Part shown: positions 4,393 through 5,254 of the stretch, piece by piece
Layout: the number at the start of each line of letters is the position of its first letter
Position numbering within the stretch: the stretch's first letter is position 1
Assembly: GCA_018700215.1 (NCBI GenBank)
Contig: JABIST010000370.1
Span: 1 to 5,254 of the forward strand
Source: Dehalococcoidia bacterium
GTDB taxonomy: Bacteria > Chloroflexota > Dehalococcoidia > UBA2979
Reading direction: 5' to 3'
DNA length: 5,254 bases
Made by a program: the position numbers and the translations under genes
Notes under the pieces: model-generated
The model's input: only the letters and a program-made list of their open reading frames with translations
What the model was told of the DNA's origin: nothing
Database searches by the model: none

Positions 4393-5254
4393 CTAGTTCA
4401 GCATCAACCCCTTCGGCACATCCTCGATCTCCGACAGCGGAATCGCTTCCAGCTCGTCCAGCACCGCCTCGATCGGGTCGCGATCGCCCGAGGCGCCAGT
4501 CGCCGGCGGCAGATCGAACTGTTCCGCGAACCGTCCGTACGCCTCCAGCGAGTTGCCGTACTTCGAATGCCCAGCCGTGTGCTTCGCGCACGCCAGCAAC
4601 AACCGGTCACGGTCCGGCGACGACGTCCGCCCGTAGTCCTCGATCATGCACAGCCCAATTTCCTGGTTGTGCGGGTCGTTGCCCTGTTTCGCCGCACCCA
4701 GCGCCAGCGTCCCGATCAGTGGTCGTCGCTCATGTCCCGCGTCCAGGTAGGCCTGCACCCAGCTCGCCGCCTCGTCCGGCTCCAGCGCCGCCATCGAGCG
4801 ATCCAGCTCCGTCAGCAACTGATCCCGCGACATCCCATCTGCCGAGGCAGGTGCCCGGAACACCGGCTTCCCATTTCCCGGCGAGTTCCGCACCCACATC
4901 GCGCACTGATTGATGAACGAACCCGCCACGAACAGCAGCTTCGTCTTGTGCTTGTGCTCGAAGTTCTGGAAGAACCACGCCAGCGTGTTCGTGTACTCGT
5001 ACCCGTGCTGCGGCATCGAGAAGCTCGGCCCCTCGCCGCAGCGCAATACCACCTCTGCCGCCGCCACCTGGATCGTGTCCAGGATCTGCTTCGGCGACCG
5101 CCCAGCCTTCAGCAACGCAATGATCGCCTCAATGTAGGACGGTTCCGGCTCCTCCAGCAGCGACCGCTTCAGTCCCTCGCGCTCTGCCGATGACAGCTCA
5201 GCCGTCTGCGCGAATAGCCGCTCGTCCACCCCGCTCAGCACCGTCGCTGCCAGC
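4393..5254 (-). CDS. Unrecognised, probably helical protein, 5' end beyond the window
   Basis: I do not recognise this protein with confidence. The frame is open to the right edge with no stop; a GTG at 5241 is the first possible start inside the window, but codons before it (L-A-A-T) continue naturally, so the true start is probably outside. At least 286 residues are visible (numbered from 5241). Predicted all-helical, with no signal peptide or membrane segment in view. Notable stretches are SPKQILDTIQVAAAEVVL (49-66), QHGYEYTNTLAWFFQNF (78-94), KTKLLFVAGSFIN (99-111) and RDRLLLACAKHTAGHSKYGN (211-230). Histidines at 79, 96, 98, 170, 191, 221 and 225 could bind a metal. From memory, the pattern ILDxIxxAAAExxL...H...Y/F-x-NAL..LLF..A.F.N resembles helical domains attached to some Rieske [2Fe-2S] proteins, but I cannot verify this. 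It ends before a clear terminator, so it is not co-transcribed with the SDR. Confidence 0.8.
   Translation of the reverse strand, partial: LAATVLSGVDERLFAQTAELSSAEREGLKRSLLEEPEPSYIEAIIALLKAGRSPKQILDTIQVAAAEVVLRCGEGPSFSMPQHGYEYTNTLAWFFQNFEHKHKTKLLFVAGSFINQCAMWVRNSPGNGKPVFRAPASADGMSRDQLLTELDRSMAALEPDEAASWVQAYLDAGHERRPLIGTLALGAAKQGNDPHNQEIGLCMIEDYGRTSSPDRDRLLLACAKHTAGHSKYGNSLEAYGRFAEQFDLPPATGASGDRDPIEAVLDELEAIPLSEIEDVPKGLMLN

Noticed and set aside
4336..5193. Long plus-strand open frame opposite the unrecognised gene
   Set aside because: Its translation is dominated by Arg, Gln and Leu with no domain-like pattern, typical of the antisense of a GC-rich gene; the minus-strand frame has normal composition and a terminator.
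5239..5241. GTG at 5241 as the true start of the right-hand gene
   Set aside because: The frame stays open to the window edge and no Shine-Dalgarno can be seen in the 13 bases available, so it is probably an internal valine.

Overview
The window is bacterial, GC-rich DNA. Every gene I can support lies on the minus strand. Evidence for Bacteria is a bacterial-type flagellin, Shine-Dalgarno sites before the starts, and acyl-CoA dehydrogenase (ACAD) and short-chain dehydrogenase/reductase (SDR) families. I cannot place the organism reliably. The ACAD and SDR types would fit lineages rich in paralogous catabolic enzymes (for example some Chloroflexota or Actinobacteriota), but that is only a guess.

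In order of transcription (right to left): (1) 4393-5254, the 3' part of an unrecognised, probably helical, His-containing protein that runs off the right edge and ends in a good hairpin terminator (4342-4367). (2) 3493-4293, an SDR-fold protein with an intact nucleotide-binding motif but without the YxxxK catalytic pair. (3) 2095-3327, a complete ACAD, followed by a terminator-like hairpin (1995-2022). (4) A non-coding stretch of about 350 bases (1739-2094) that holds a 14-bp AT-rich palindrome, a sigma-28-like promoter and a structured flagellin leader. (5) 542-1738, a complete flagellin. (6) A 255-base non-coding stretch (287-541) with overlapping inverted repeats and a possible TTGACA promoter. 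(7) 1-286, the first 95 codons of a second ACAD. This is about 74% identical in protein to the same part of the first, so the two paralogues flank the flagellin gene.

The ACAD and SDR genes suggest oxidation of an acyl-CoA or alicyclic substrate; the substrate cannot be read from sequence. The flagellin stands alone, with no other motility gene in view.

The most interesting signal is in the flagellin leader. Two hairpins each display a GGA in the loop. One has the hexaloop AGGGAC. The other places the ribosome-binding site AGGAG in its loop, one base before the start codon. This matches the target layout of the translational repressor CsrA, known for flagellin mRNA (hag) in Bacillus subtilis. 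The second notable point is the SDR with glycine and asparagine where the catalytic Tyr and Lys should be. No tRNA, rRNA, CRISPR array or insertion sequence was seen.
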